Source of the DNA: Chionis minor
Lineage: Eukaryota > Chordata > Aves > Charadriiformes > Chionididae
Direction of reading: 5' to 3'
DNA: 64,000 nt
Assembly (NCBI GenBank): GCA_013398295.1
Contig: VZSF01005685.1
Span: forward strand, 248,001-312,000
Shown here: in pieces, positions 13,501 to 25,358 of the stretch
Numbering within the stretch: the stretch's first letter is position 1
Layout of the letters: each line of letters opens with the position of its first letter
Notes under the pieces: model-generated
Databases searched by the model: none
What the model was told of the DNA's origin: nothing
Seen by the model: only the letters and a program-made list of their open reading frames with translations
Program-made: the position numbers and the translations under genes

Positions 13501-16500
13501 CGGAGGAGATTCACTGCCTTTTGCAAAGCTCTTTTCCAGAGCGGGCTCGCAGCGAGAGAGCCGGGGCAGCGGGTACGTTTAGCAATCGAGGGCCCCTGGA
13601 AATTGAGGTTTGTTGTAGGTCTCAGATGGTGCCATGACGCAACTGGACGGGCTGTCAGCAGCAGCCACGGCCCCGACCGACGCTTGGAGACAGGGCCCTG
13701 CCTTGTGCTGACCCCAAAATAACTGGGGATGGATGGGGAGGGTCATTTCCCCAGCAGGGGCAAGGGCTGGGGGTGCAGAGGGACCGAGTGTTGTGCAGTG
13801 GGAAAAGGTGGAGCTGCATCCCGTAGCTCGTCTGCCTCCTCCCTCGTGTTTCCCCCATCCCTCCACCAAATGGAAAGGGAAATCCGGGATTTTCAGCTGC
13901 TTTTGATTCCCATTTACTCCGAGCACACACACACCCCCCAGCGGGAAGGGATTAGTCTCCATTTCCCAGCTCCAGCTCTACAGGCTGCCCAGGCAGGAAC
14001 CCCCATCAGGGGCTCCCCGACCCACGACGGTGACGCTGCTGGACCCTGCATCGCTGCAACAGCTGTCTGCATCCTGCCTATCCTGCCTCCCGCGGTCCGC
14101 GGCACATCTCCCCAGAGCCCCCAGACATGCCTCCCAGCTGCTCCGGTCGGTCAGCCCGGAGCCTGGCACTACAAACCACGTTTCCTCTCCTTCCTCACTT
14201 GGTTGCAGTTTCTAACTTGTACTCAGCTTCCAGCATGGGAAGTAGAAGCGCTGGGGAGGGTACTATGATGAAAGAAAAAACCCCAGATTCTCAGAAAAAC
14301 GCACACAGGAGCCTAAAGGGAGAAGCATGAGCAGAAAGGGGTTATTTTTGAGGTGGGTTTTTTGGGTGCTATTTCCTGGCAGGCAGGAGAGCAAGCCCCC
14401 TCGTCTCAGACCACCAGCACCACTGGGGGTATTGCTCTGCATTCGCTTCCCTGTCACCAACACCACGGACAGACACTACGGAGGCTGTCACACCGCTCAT
14501 CCCAAACAGCTCCTCAGCATCCGAGTCAAGGGCCTGGATCCTGCCAGCTGTCCTCTGGAGCTCACAGCACCCAGCCCCAGAAGGCAGATGGCAGCTGTCA
14601 GCAGGACGGGATTGGGGATTCCCCACTCCCGGGCTGCTGGAGGGAGCAAAGACCAAGGTGCCCAGCTGCTGAGCGCTGCCACAGCCCCAGCACACCCCCA
14701 CGCAGCCCAGCACAAGTGCAGAGAAACCAGGAGAGGAGCGAGGACGCAGGGCAGGAGAGATGCCCGCGTGAGTCTGCCCATCAGACGACATGAGAAAAGT
14801 CAGTAAATCAGCCTTTGGACGTAAACAGCCCTTGGGGTTCAGAACATCAAGACTTGACTTAAAGATAGAGCAAGTTTCTTACCATAGAGGCACTGAGGAG
14901 GACGAGCACCTGAGACGCTGCTCACAACCAGCATTTGCATGGAGGTGATGGATGCCCGAAAGCCTCAGCCGCCGACCCCGACAGTATCGGGGTGCACACT
15001 GCCGTGCCAGCAAGGTGCTGCCCTCTCCAGACACCGTGCGTGATGCCACGCACATGATTCTAGGAGCCGGCAGTGGAAAATAACAAATATCACAAGTTCT
15101 GCCCAAACTGAACCACCAGCCCCTGCCGGTCCGTGAGATTACAGCATTGTCATATGACAGAGCAAACAGCTCAGTCGCCAGGCTGGAGGATCTGGTGAGA
15201 TCCATCTCCTTGGGGCGAGACGGAGTCAATTCTTTCAGCAATCTTGATATTAAAACAAGGCAATTAAAGCACTCCAGGTTCACAACAGACGGAGACAACA
15301 CCAAGCTGCATCTGGCTGTCCTCCCTTACTTGGGCTTGGGTTTCACCACCTCGCATGCACGCTGCATCAAAACCAAAGATGCTACTTGCATCAAAATGGC
15401 ACTTGATAGCCAGGACAGTGGCCAAATCAAGCTGTTTCAGTGCCGGGCTCTTGGCGGGGCAGCTCCTTAGCATTATTTGAAGCTCACGTGGCTACATTCA
15501 GCCCCATCTGAATACAGCAGCAGTGCCTACCTGTGCTTGGCGATGTTTAAACAAAAGAAAACTGCCTTACGCACGGGGACAGCAGTGCACAGCGAGGGTC
15601 AGAGGATCCACCAAAGCCATGTGTTGGCTTTGGAGAGGTGCCGAGAGCCCCGAGGCACGTCAGTGCTGGCCAAGGAGCAGCCAAGCAGTGACTGTGCCGA
15701 CCTGAGGAGGCTCCAGCGACACCACAGATCGCGAAAGCGGAGCTTATGTCAGCAAGAAGCAGTTCTGCAGCCACCATGTGAAGGCAGGAGGCTGGGTCCA
15801 CCTCAAAGCATTTAATTGCGCATCAAGCACATGCAGGACACACCTCTGCTTCTTGGCTGTCTCAGCTGCAGCACGGCCCCGGGGCTCACTGTTTGCTGCT
15901 GACACATGGGATAAATAAATAGGGCCAGCTCTGATGGAGTCCCTGGATGGGAAATGCCCAAGGCTACGTCCATGCTCTGCTGCCACATTTGTGGCTGTAA
16001 ATGGGGCAAAAACCTCTGTTTTCCCTGTGTTTGCAGCTCGCATACTCCAAATCAAGTGGCTGTATCGATGACAGTCTTGTCCCCGAGCCAGCCCTGCTGC
16101 AGGATGCGGCACGGGAAGCTGTGCAGAGGATGGATGGTGCCGCACTGGGAGGCAGGAGACACCCACACCCACCAACTAATGTCCTCTGCTCAGGGAGCGC
16201 AGGACAGCCAGGGCCGAAGCACCCCTGTGCTCTTACAAAGACCCCGAGAGGGCATCACGACCCGCCTTCGATTGCCTGCAGCGTGCCAAACCAGTTGGCA
16301 AACCGGACTTGCCTTATTTGAGCACACGCAGCCACCGAGCGGCACCGGCAGCCCTCGCAGCGCGCTCCTGCAACAGCTGCTTCTGCAGGCGCTGCTCCGA
16401 GCCCCGATGCAAAGTGACAGATGACAGCAAATTGTATTGACAGGCCCTTATTGAATCAAACGGTCAGGAGGCAGCTGCTCCGCGGCCCGCTGCCGGTCTG

Positions 16501-17269
16501 CCGTTCACCGGGGTGCCTGGCCCCGGGGTGCAGGGATGGAGCCAACTACTGCCAGCAGCACGCGGGCACCGGGACCCGACTGTGCATCTGTCTGGTCAGA
16601 GCCTGGAGCCACAAAAAACGCTCTGCCAAGTTTGAGGGTCCCCATGGTATCATCAGGATGAAAAACGAGAGCAGAGAGCGAGAAAGCTGAAAGCACGGAG
16701 AAGAGATCCCATTTCACCGGAGAAAGGGAAAATGCAATAGGACGAGCCTGTACCTCTTGCAGATACATGTCTACACAGTAAAAGCTGCAAGAGGAGCAAG
16801 CTCTTCAGATTTCAGGCAGAGAAGCTGGTGCTAAAGGATGGGAAGGAAGAGCAAAGCAACAGAGAAACACCCTAGGATGTCACCTTGAACACCAATTCAT
16901 GTCCTTAGCTAGAGATAGGTGATAGTGCCACCAAAATTTGTGCATTTGCCTTGATTTACACAAGTAGAGGATATAGCACGTGGTATTTTACCCAATTTTC
17001 TTTCCAGTTTCTGCTCCGCAGCGAGCGCTAGCAAGCACAGATCCAGCCAGGCCACTTATAAAAATATATTGAAAGCAGATCGATTGCACAATTACTGGAG
17101 ACGTCAGCTGCTCCTGCACTTCCAATACATGGAGAATTAGCATTGCTTTACTTGCATCAATCTCTCCATCAGGGCAGCAAGAGTTGGTTGGGCTACTCCT
17201 GCCGCCGTGGCGCTGGAGCACCGGTGAGCACCCAGCACTGCGGCACATGCAAGGCAGCCGCCGGAAGGT
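4546..17269. other. No supported gene: long non-coding stretch
   Basis: Intergenic or intronic DNA. It holds a full CRE palindrome (6588-6595), a GC-rich patch at about 10600-10870 and AT-rich interludes (7740-7920, 12100-12240). Open frames up to about 180 codons exist, but they are low in complexity and unrecognisable. Confidence 0.5.
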
Positions 17270-17660
17270 AGAATCATAGAATTGTCTAGGTTGGAAGGGA
17301 CCTTTAAGATCGAGTCCAACCATCAACCTAACACTGCCAAAATCACCACTAACCCACGTCCCTCAGCACCGTGTCCACACGTCTTTTAAAAACCTCCAGG
17401 AAAGATGATTCAACCGCTTCCCTGGGCAGCCTGTTCCAATGTTTGATAACCCTTTGGGTGAAGAAATTTTTCCTAATATTCATCCTAAACCTCCCCTGGC
17501 ACAACTTGAGGCTGTTTCCTCTTGTCCCATCAGTTGTTACTTGGGAGAAGACACCAACCCCTACCTTGCTATCACCTCTCAGGTAGGTGTAGGGTGCGAT
17601 GTCTCCCCTCAGCCTCCTTTTCTTCACGTCAAACAGCCCCAGGTGCCAGTGGTGTGACCA
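17270..17660 (-). mobile_element. CR1 LINE 3'-end fragment
   Basis: The reverse complement of the avian CR1 3' end. It starts at the terminal AGAATCATAGAATT octamers and runs through GGTTGGAAGGGACCTTTAAGA, the CTGGGCAGCCTGTTCCAATG block and the GAAGAAATTTTTCCTAATAT block. It is 5'-truncated, as is usual for CR1. A 92-codon minus-strand reading frame inside it is fortuitous. Confidence 0.93.
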
Positions 17661-18447
17661 AGCTGAACCTGTTGGTTATGCATGGGCTGAGCAAGGACGC
17701 TTGGTGAGCACCACACATCCCAAAATCCACAACTAGGACTTCCCAGTGGCGACCGTGTTTAGGCTGTTATGACAAACCCTTGGGCAGGCTGTACTCCAGG
17801 GAGCTGCGTCGGACACTGGTCAAGGCTCCAGAAGTCTGGGATTTCATTCCGCTTTGGCAACCCTCGTCTGCCTGGCTGCATCAACACAACCCTGCTAACT
17901 GCTTATTTAAAGCGTAACCCTGATATTACTGGCCTGGCGCTCCCACGGCTGTATTTCACTTGTTTATTCAGTTGATGAACACAGGCACATGTGGAGGTGA
18001 AGACTCTGGACGCTGTAGTACCAGCGAACCAAACGTAGCAGCGATCGGTGACCCTTTCCCTCATCCCGTTAAGCCAGTGTAAATGCTCAGCTTATCACAC
18101 CAACCATCCCCCCTCACCCAGGGCTGGAAATGGGGGCTGCCACCACCCCAGAAGCTCCTGGGACAGTCACCCGTGAAGACACCGCCTCTGCCATCAGCCA
18201 GCCAAAGGGGCATCCAAGAGCGCTCAGTGCCTCCCACATTCTCATTCACAGCTCCTCCCCCAGGACGGATAAAACCAGCACACAGGCAGGGACGTGGCAG
18301 AGGGGTTCTCCAAGGTGGCCCGGGCAGCTGTGGCAGCACCCCACAGCACTACTGCGGGACCCACGGACAGCCCTGAAGCTGCCCCATGCATGAGCACGAG
18401 GTGGCGGATGGGCTCAGGCCTCAGCCTTGCTGGGGCAGTTCCCAGAA

Positions 18448-18650
18448 ATCATAGAATCATGGAATGGTTTGGGTTGGAAGGGACCTTAAAGACCATCCAG
18501 TTCCCACCCCCTGCCCTGGGCAGGGACACCTCCCACCACACCAGGTTGCTCCAAGCCCCGTCCAACCTGGCCTTGAACCTCCAGGGACGGGGCAGCCACA
18601 GCTTCCCTGGGCAACCCTGGCCAGGGACTCACCACCCTCACAGAGAAACA
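18448..18650 (-). mobile_element. CR1 LINE 3'-end fragment, different subfamily
   Basis: Starts ATCATAGAATCATGGAATGG, then GGTTGGAAGGGACCTTAAAG and GGGCAGGGACACCTCCCAC, a CR1 subfamily whose 3' end differs from those of the flanking copies. It fades after ACCACCCTCACAGAG. The 5' boundary is approximate. Confidence 0.9.
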
Positions 18651-19118
18651 GACTTTACAGCGCTCCTGAATTTCTGCCCTTACAGACAAGAATTCAACCT
18701 GGAAAACTTTTCCATAGTTTCTAGTTTTCTCCAAAGAAACCAAGTGACCATTTGCCCAAGGGAAAACGAGAGTTTGGCCAACAGCAGGGATGGATTTGTT
18801 GTTTTTGACTGTAATTGTGGTCAGGAAACAGTCCCAGCACTCATTTTCAGCTCCTCCCTCTCGATAACATCTCCCATACGCAGGCAGTGGAAAAGAAACA
18901 GCCTTTGATATAAACACAACAGAGTTTGATTCATTGCAGTGCTGTTTGCAGCTATCGCTTCACCCCAACGCTTGGTGCACGGCTTCAACCTGTGATCAAC
19001 GCAAGCGCCACCTCCCCGGCACCGCTGGACTCCCGGTGAAAGCCTTTCCAGCCCCGAGGCATGCAGGCTGGCGGAGCCGCACCGAGGAAGCCGAGGGACG
19101 CTGCTGGCGCAGCAAGAG

Positions 19119-19293
19119 ATCATAGAATCATAGAATCACTCGGGTTGGAAGAGACCTTCAAGATTGAGTCCAACCATAACCTACACTACCAAAATCACCA
19201 CTAAACTACGTCCCTCAACACCACGTCCACCTGTCTTTTAAATACCTCCAGGGATGGTGATTCCACCACCTCCCTGGCAGCCTGTTCCAAGAT
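19119..19293 (-). mobile_element. CR1 LINE 3'-end fragment, short
   Basis: Begins ATCATAGAATCATAGAATCA, then GGTTGGAAGAGACCTTCAAG and a CTCCAGGGATGGTGATTCC block, ending at CAGCCTGTTCCAAG. It is closest in wording to the copy at 17270-17660. All three fragments share orientation. Confidence 0.9.
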
Positions 19294-22245
19294 GTCGAGA
19301 GCTGGCAGAGCTCGGTTGCCAGCAAGTGTTCACCAGCCGAGCAAGAGGATTTCACACCGAGCAACTGGCCCAGCTCACCAACTCGCCCATCGCCCAAGGG
19401 CGCCCGCTGCATCCATGCCCCACGCGCGTCCCCCGAGAGGGAGCTGAGCCCCACTGACCCAGCGTGGGGGAAGCACCTGCCTCCCCACCCTGCGGATTCA
19501 GCCTTCCAAGCTTGGAGGGGAAGGCGCGTTTCCAGCCCCTTTACAGTACTATAACCAGGACAGCCATCGTCCCCGCTGTAGGACGCAACCATCCAGTGCC
19601 GGACCGAATCCCAAGGCTGGCTCTTGTGCCCATTGACTAAGCAGATCCTTTCACCCCTCGGTGCGTGGGAAGTAACACCATTCCCACCAACTCCCATGAG
19701 GATTAATTAGTTGCCGTTAGTGCCGCTCGGTGTCTGCGTGTGCTCACGTAGCACTCCAAGGTGATAACGGGTGCTGCGGACAGGAACAACAAAGCTGGAA
19801 ATGAGTAGCTCATTACTGCCGATCTGAAAGTTTTTCTTCTATGTGCCAGAGGACAACATTTCACCCAAGATACCCAGGTTGCAGCCAGCTGAAACACTGA
19901 AAGCTTGACTGAATGAGATCTCGAATGTGGCAGGGAATAAGCCTGCGCTACAGCAAACCTGGGAACTAATCATTTGTTCCCATCTCCAGCTCCTCTGAGC
20001 CTGGCTCTAAGGTCAAACTAAGCTTTTATCTTTTCTCCTGTATTCCAGTACGCTGGGAAAAAAAAATAATATTAGAGGAATAAATTAGCATGTGAAATGT
20101 AATTTAACTAATTAGCCCACTGGAGTGGAAAATATTTGCTAACCACTTTGAAGTCAAACCTACTGCACTTATTAGGATGTCACAGAGGAGAAAGGAAGGA
20201 GTTGAGGAGGAGGAAAACGCCTGGACATACTTCAGAGGATGCAAGTGCCTAAGCAGGTCATCGAGAATTTCACCCGATTGTTTCTCTTTTCTGCTCACTC
20301 TGTAGAGCTGCATTAAGTGTCCAACTCAGACACAGCTGTGTTGGAGGAGACGGAAGGCTGTGCTGCAGTTCCCTCTCACTTGCCATTTACTGGACATTGC
20401 AACAAGAGGGTATTTCCCAGCGATGACACGAAGCTGGGTCAGCTGCATGGCATCAGCCTGGGATGCCCTGGGACACACAGCCACGGGCGGAGCGACCCGT
20501 CGGGCAGGAGGGACGCACCAGGACTACGCGAGATGGGCCCGGGCAGCAGCACCCACCACTGCGGGACATCGGCTCGCTGGTCCCTCCCAGCCCTACGGCT
20601 CCCACTTGCAGGCAGCGGATATTGCCAATTAAGCTGACGAAACAGCATGCCATAAACCTCCATCATATTAGGAAACTGCCCGAGATGCCACAAAAAGCCG
20701 TTGTATCACTTGCAACAGTCCGTTCATTGATTTCCTCACTTCCCAGATATAGAAGTTGTTGCTCTTTTATTAGCAAAGCGTTGGAAATCCGTATGTATAA
20801 TAGCTAGAAAGGCACCCTGGGAAATTTTGCAACTGCTGTGGCTGAATTATGAAAGGGGGGGACTGACGACCCCCTTGAAAGCTAGCAAGGGAGAGAGAAA
20901 TGAGAGCCTCCTCCACCCCACGCAAACCACCACACTGGGGGCAGCCTGGGGGGGTTGTTCCCTTTGCAGCTGAGCACCCACTGAACACGGGCACGAGCAG
21001 CCCACGTCTCTCCATCACCTCCACGGTCTGCTGCTGGCTGGTGACGCGCTCCCCAGAGGAGCCCCGCTCCAAGCTGGGACAGAGCAGTTTTCCTGAAAAA
21101 CAAGAGTATGAGATGTTGACCCAGCAGAGTTGCTGTCCTGGAAGAATAGGCTTGAGCCAGGAACTCGTGTCTTTGTGGGGTGCTCCGATCTGGGCTTTGC
21201 CTGACTCCCTCGCTCCTTTTTGAGGCCAAAGCGCTGCTCCCCTGCGAGCCCAGCCTGAAAGGGGTTAGTTGTGCGTTCAGCGAATGGATTCGCAGCACGA
21301 AGAAATCCCATTGTTCAAGCCAGGCTTTCCCACAGCTATGGTCCAACTGGTGACGGAGACTGACAAGCAGGGTCCTGCAGAACGGCTCCACTGAGGTTAT
21401 TTCCACACCATGTCTTGTATGTGTAGGAGATCCAGTCCAGAGACACGGCAGGATTTGTCCCCCAGGGAGGGCAGAGACCTGACAGCAATGCAGGCATGCC
21501 AAGTCCCAGCAGGAGCACATGCCACGGTGACCAGATGCTCCTGTGGCCGCATCAAAGCAGGTGTCAGTGGGAATCGGGGATGCAGCAGAGCACAACTCCG
21601 CTCCCACAGCTTTTGGCTTTGCTCCGCGCATCCTGCCTGGGTCTCCTGTGCCATGGTGTCCTCCTCCTCCAACCTGCAACACCTCCATTCCTTGTGGTTG
21701 CCTCGTGGCTCCTCCACCTCTCCCTCTGCCACTCTGTCCCTTTGCTGCTGCAAGAGCCTGGCGCGGCAACTCCCAGCTGGGGAGATGGAAAATACTCGCC
21801 TGACTCCTCATCCACAAAACCAAGCAGGGTCCTGATTAGAGGAAGATTTCTGAGCCCTCGGGGAGCGCGGCTGGCTCCGACGCGGAGCACGGCACACGAG
21901 CACATGGCAGCACATGGCCTGGCTTCTCTGGTGGTGGCACCAGCACGGGGAGAGGAGAGCAGGGAGGGCTCACCCCGGGGGCTGCAGGGCGTTTTGGAAA
22001 GAGGGGAGTGTGCTGACGGGGCATGATGCTCCTTTCGCCAAGGGGAGCGAGGGGCTGAGTGGGTTGCAAAGTGCCAACTCAACCGCAGAGGAACACCCGC
22101 CACCCCAGAGCACCTTTGCAAAGGGCAGCAGGGCTCGGGGCGTGTGGGTGATGCCGCCAAGATTCTCGGTGCTGGGAAAACCTCTGACTCCCTTCCCTCG
22201 AGGTGCATTTGTTTTACCCTCTCTCTTTTCTCCCTCCCATACTTG

Positions 22246-22309
22246 CAACGGGCCAGGAAGGCAGTGCTGGGTCGGGGCAACGGGCCAGGAAGGCAGTGCT
22301 GGGTCGGGG
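22246..22309 (+). repeat. Tandem duplication, two identical 32-base copies
   Basis: A 32-base unit beginning CAACGGGCCAGGAAGGCAG occurs twice head to tail with no mismatch. No flanking partial copy is seen. Confidence 0.95.
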
Positions 22310-25308
22310 TCAGTCCACTGTGCCACAGGCAGGTTTCCCTGATTGTCAGCGTGTTCCCTGGCTGAATAAATTTCTGGACCTCCGTCTCTTACTAGAGCTT
22401 CCTTTGGGTGTGAGCATCCAAAGGTCCCCGTGTAACACGGCTCCCGAACTTTTCCCAACCTGTCTGTGCCATCTCTAAGAAGAAAGGCAATTCGTGAGCC
22501 TGAAGGGAAATGCCAAGGCGGCTCCCTCCACCATGCCCACGGAGGCTGGTGGAAGAAGCGTCGGGGAGATGAGCAGGTACCTGCCTGCGGGTGGGCGTGA
22601 GGCACCAAACCCCGCCTGGCTGGGGGGAACCTTTCAGCTGTGAAAGGGGAGTTTCCCCATCGCTCCACAGACCGAAATGCCGCTTGGGACTTCCCCGCTG
22701 GCATTTCCCCGCTGGCCCGTGCTTTGCAGCAGAGGGAGGTGCCAGCTCTGCGGGGGTGCACGAGCCTCTACGCCCCCACTTTCCAGGAGAGGAAAATGGA
22801 GTGAGCATCCTCAGCCTGGAAGCAGCAGTACACAAGCACAGAGAGGCAGAGCAGCCCGTAATCCACCTCCTCCTCACAGGTGCTGCCAGCCAATACTCAC
22901 CCCTCGGGGTCTCATCCTGCTCTGCCCAGTGCAGGACAGGGCAGGGGATGAAAGCACTAGAGGAGCCCTGAGCTGGGATAGGTGATCATGGCTGGGAAAC
23001 ACACAGGGTGCACAGGCAGAGCCTCAGTTTAAATGGAAATGTTGATGCTGGCGACCATGCTACCAGCCTGACCTCATGGCAGTTCGAGTTTCCACAGGAA
23101 AGCTCTAACCCTTTCCGTCCTGCACAATGGAGGTAACGCCCCAGCGATGACCCGAGGGCTGGGGACGCCCCGATGTGCCGGATTACTGACCGGTGCCTCA
23201 CTGCGACGCAGCTCCCGGGGCTGGCTGTGATCCAGCAGTTGCCAAGGGGTTAGTGGAACTCATTAAAAACCAAACCATCTGAACAAAACCCCCTCTAATG
23301 CACGACCTTCTTAAAAATTATTTTTGCTTTTCTGCAATCAAATCAGGAATGAGATTAGCAAACGGAGGTCATTTCCAAGCAATCCAGGTCAGTGCATCAT
23401 CCCCATCGCCTGGTCACAGACGACGCCCAGGTGAGGGCAGGTCTCCAGCTCCAGCTTCCCGACCTGCAGGGAGGGAACCCTCCACCTGTGTCAGGCAAAC
23501 CCTGAGGATCCCCTGCGCTGCACCAGGAGCCGCAGGGAAATCCAGCACCAGATTGCACTACCGAGCAGGAATGGATAGCGTGTAGCATAACCCTTGAAAA
23601 ATCTTCTGCTTAAAAAAAAAAAAAAAAAATCAAGCTAACTGAGAATAAAGCATCCAGCTGCTGGTTCAGGCGCTTCATCCCATGCTCCGGCCACCTCCCA
23701 GCGCCCGGCTGCCCTCCCTCCTCCCCACGCATGCTGCGGGAGGCACCCGTGCTTTTGGGGAGCGTTTCCCACCCCCGGCACACCCCACCAGCTCTGCAGT
23801 GGCCCTCACAGGTATCCTCATTAGTGCAGCAACACAGTAGATCCCGGCAAAGCCCTGGGGTGTTTCTAAATATAGGAGGCTCCCTGCGAGTCCCTTGTCC
23901 CTTCGGAGACACTTGCAGGCTGCTGAGCTGGGGCTGGGGCTTCCCACCCCTGCTGAGATCCGACACATCACCCTGCAGGAAAGCCCTCCTTCCCTCAAGG
24001 AAAGCAAGCTCATCTCTGTACCATCATTTCACCTCTTTAAATACACATGATGTGGAAGAGAAGGTAACATTAACCTTGCCATATTAATTGTTTGCCATCA
24101 AGAAAATTTAAATTTAAGGCTCCTGCAGTGGCAGTACAAACACTGAATACACACAGCAAGGACATGGGCTTTCCCTGCTCCAAAATCAAAGGAAGTTTTG
24201 CCTCAAATTTTAACAGCACCTAGATCACACCCAAAACCCTTGCATGGGTGAGACGCCAACAGCTCACCACTCGCCAGCTCTGGAAAGCATTGCCCCTATT
24301 TCGGGTTCTCCAGTAGCTTTATCCCAGGGTCTCTTCTGGCAGAGCCAGATTTGTGGTGTATTTCTGCGAGGGGCAGAGTTATGGTGACAAGGGGAGCCCT
24401 CGCCAGGAATCCCCTGACCCAAGCACAGCAGGAAACCTCCGCCTCAGTGTTGCAACCAACACCAATTTTTGCATCATGGACCAAACCCTGCACCTTGTTG
24501 CAGCGGCAGCACAGCAGCGGAGGGAGAGGGCAGGATCGATGCCCACGCAGCCGGCGATACGGGGCAGGGCAGCCACCGAGGTGTGCGGAGGCAGAGTTGA
24601 GCTCCGCAGCCCATCGCTGCCTCCCAGGTTTTCACACCCATCAGCCGGGTGGCAGAGCCAGGACACACACACTGCAAACACTCCCTTTTGCACTGAGCGA
24701 CAACACCAAGTCTTTTTCCATATAGGAACGCTTCCCCTCCCTCCCAAACTCCTCCTTTCATTTTGGTGCCCTGAATTTGGCAAGTGCAAGACACGGTCTG
24801 CCTCAAAATACATCGCTTCAGAGAGGAAACAGTCACATCTGGAGGCGGTGCCAGCTCTTGGCATCTTTAACTTTGCCAGAAGTACACCACCCCCTGGATA
24901 GTGCCAGGGTGGGGTCACGGCACCTCTCTGCCCCTTGCACACCCACCCCATCCCTGGAGCCGAAAACGGGCTGGCCGCTCGCTTGCCTTCTACTTACATC
25001 ATCATCCTGCACGCTCAGGGGAATATCCAACATGCACATCTGCACAGGCTGCACCAGAGCCTTCTGCACGTTGAACAAAGGTTTTGCCTCCATCTTCCCA
25101 GGAATGGAGGGGCTGCTCATCCTCTTCTCTCTCCTCCGCCGCTCCTCTTCCAGGAGCAGCTCCAGCCCAGGCAGTGAAATAGATCGGAGATCTCTCCTGG
25201 CTCAATTTTGTCAGCGCATCTTGCCAACAGCTGCTGCTTTTGCTGCTCTAAGAGGTCTTATTTCCTTCCTTGCAAATCAAAGAGCTGCGAGGAGCTGCAC
25301 CAAGAGGC

Positions 25309-25358
25309 TGTGTGTGCGCGTGTGTGAGCAAGTGCGCCTGTGTGTGTGCGTGTGTGTA
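25309..25358 (+). repeat. GT-rich imperfect microsatellite
   Basis: Alternating TG/CG dinucleotides interrupted by GAGCAAGTGCGCC. It is a purine-pyrimidine alternating tract with Z-DNA potential. Confidence 0.85.

Noticed and set aside
17349..17627. A 92-codon minus-strand frame that looks like a protein with a [12 protein letters not shown] segment
   Set aside because: It is a translation of the CR1 3' end and overlaps the fragment exactly. It is repeat-derived, not a host gene.
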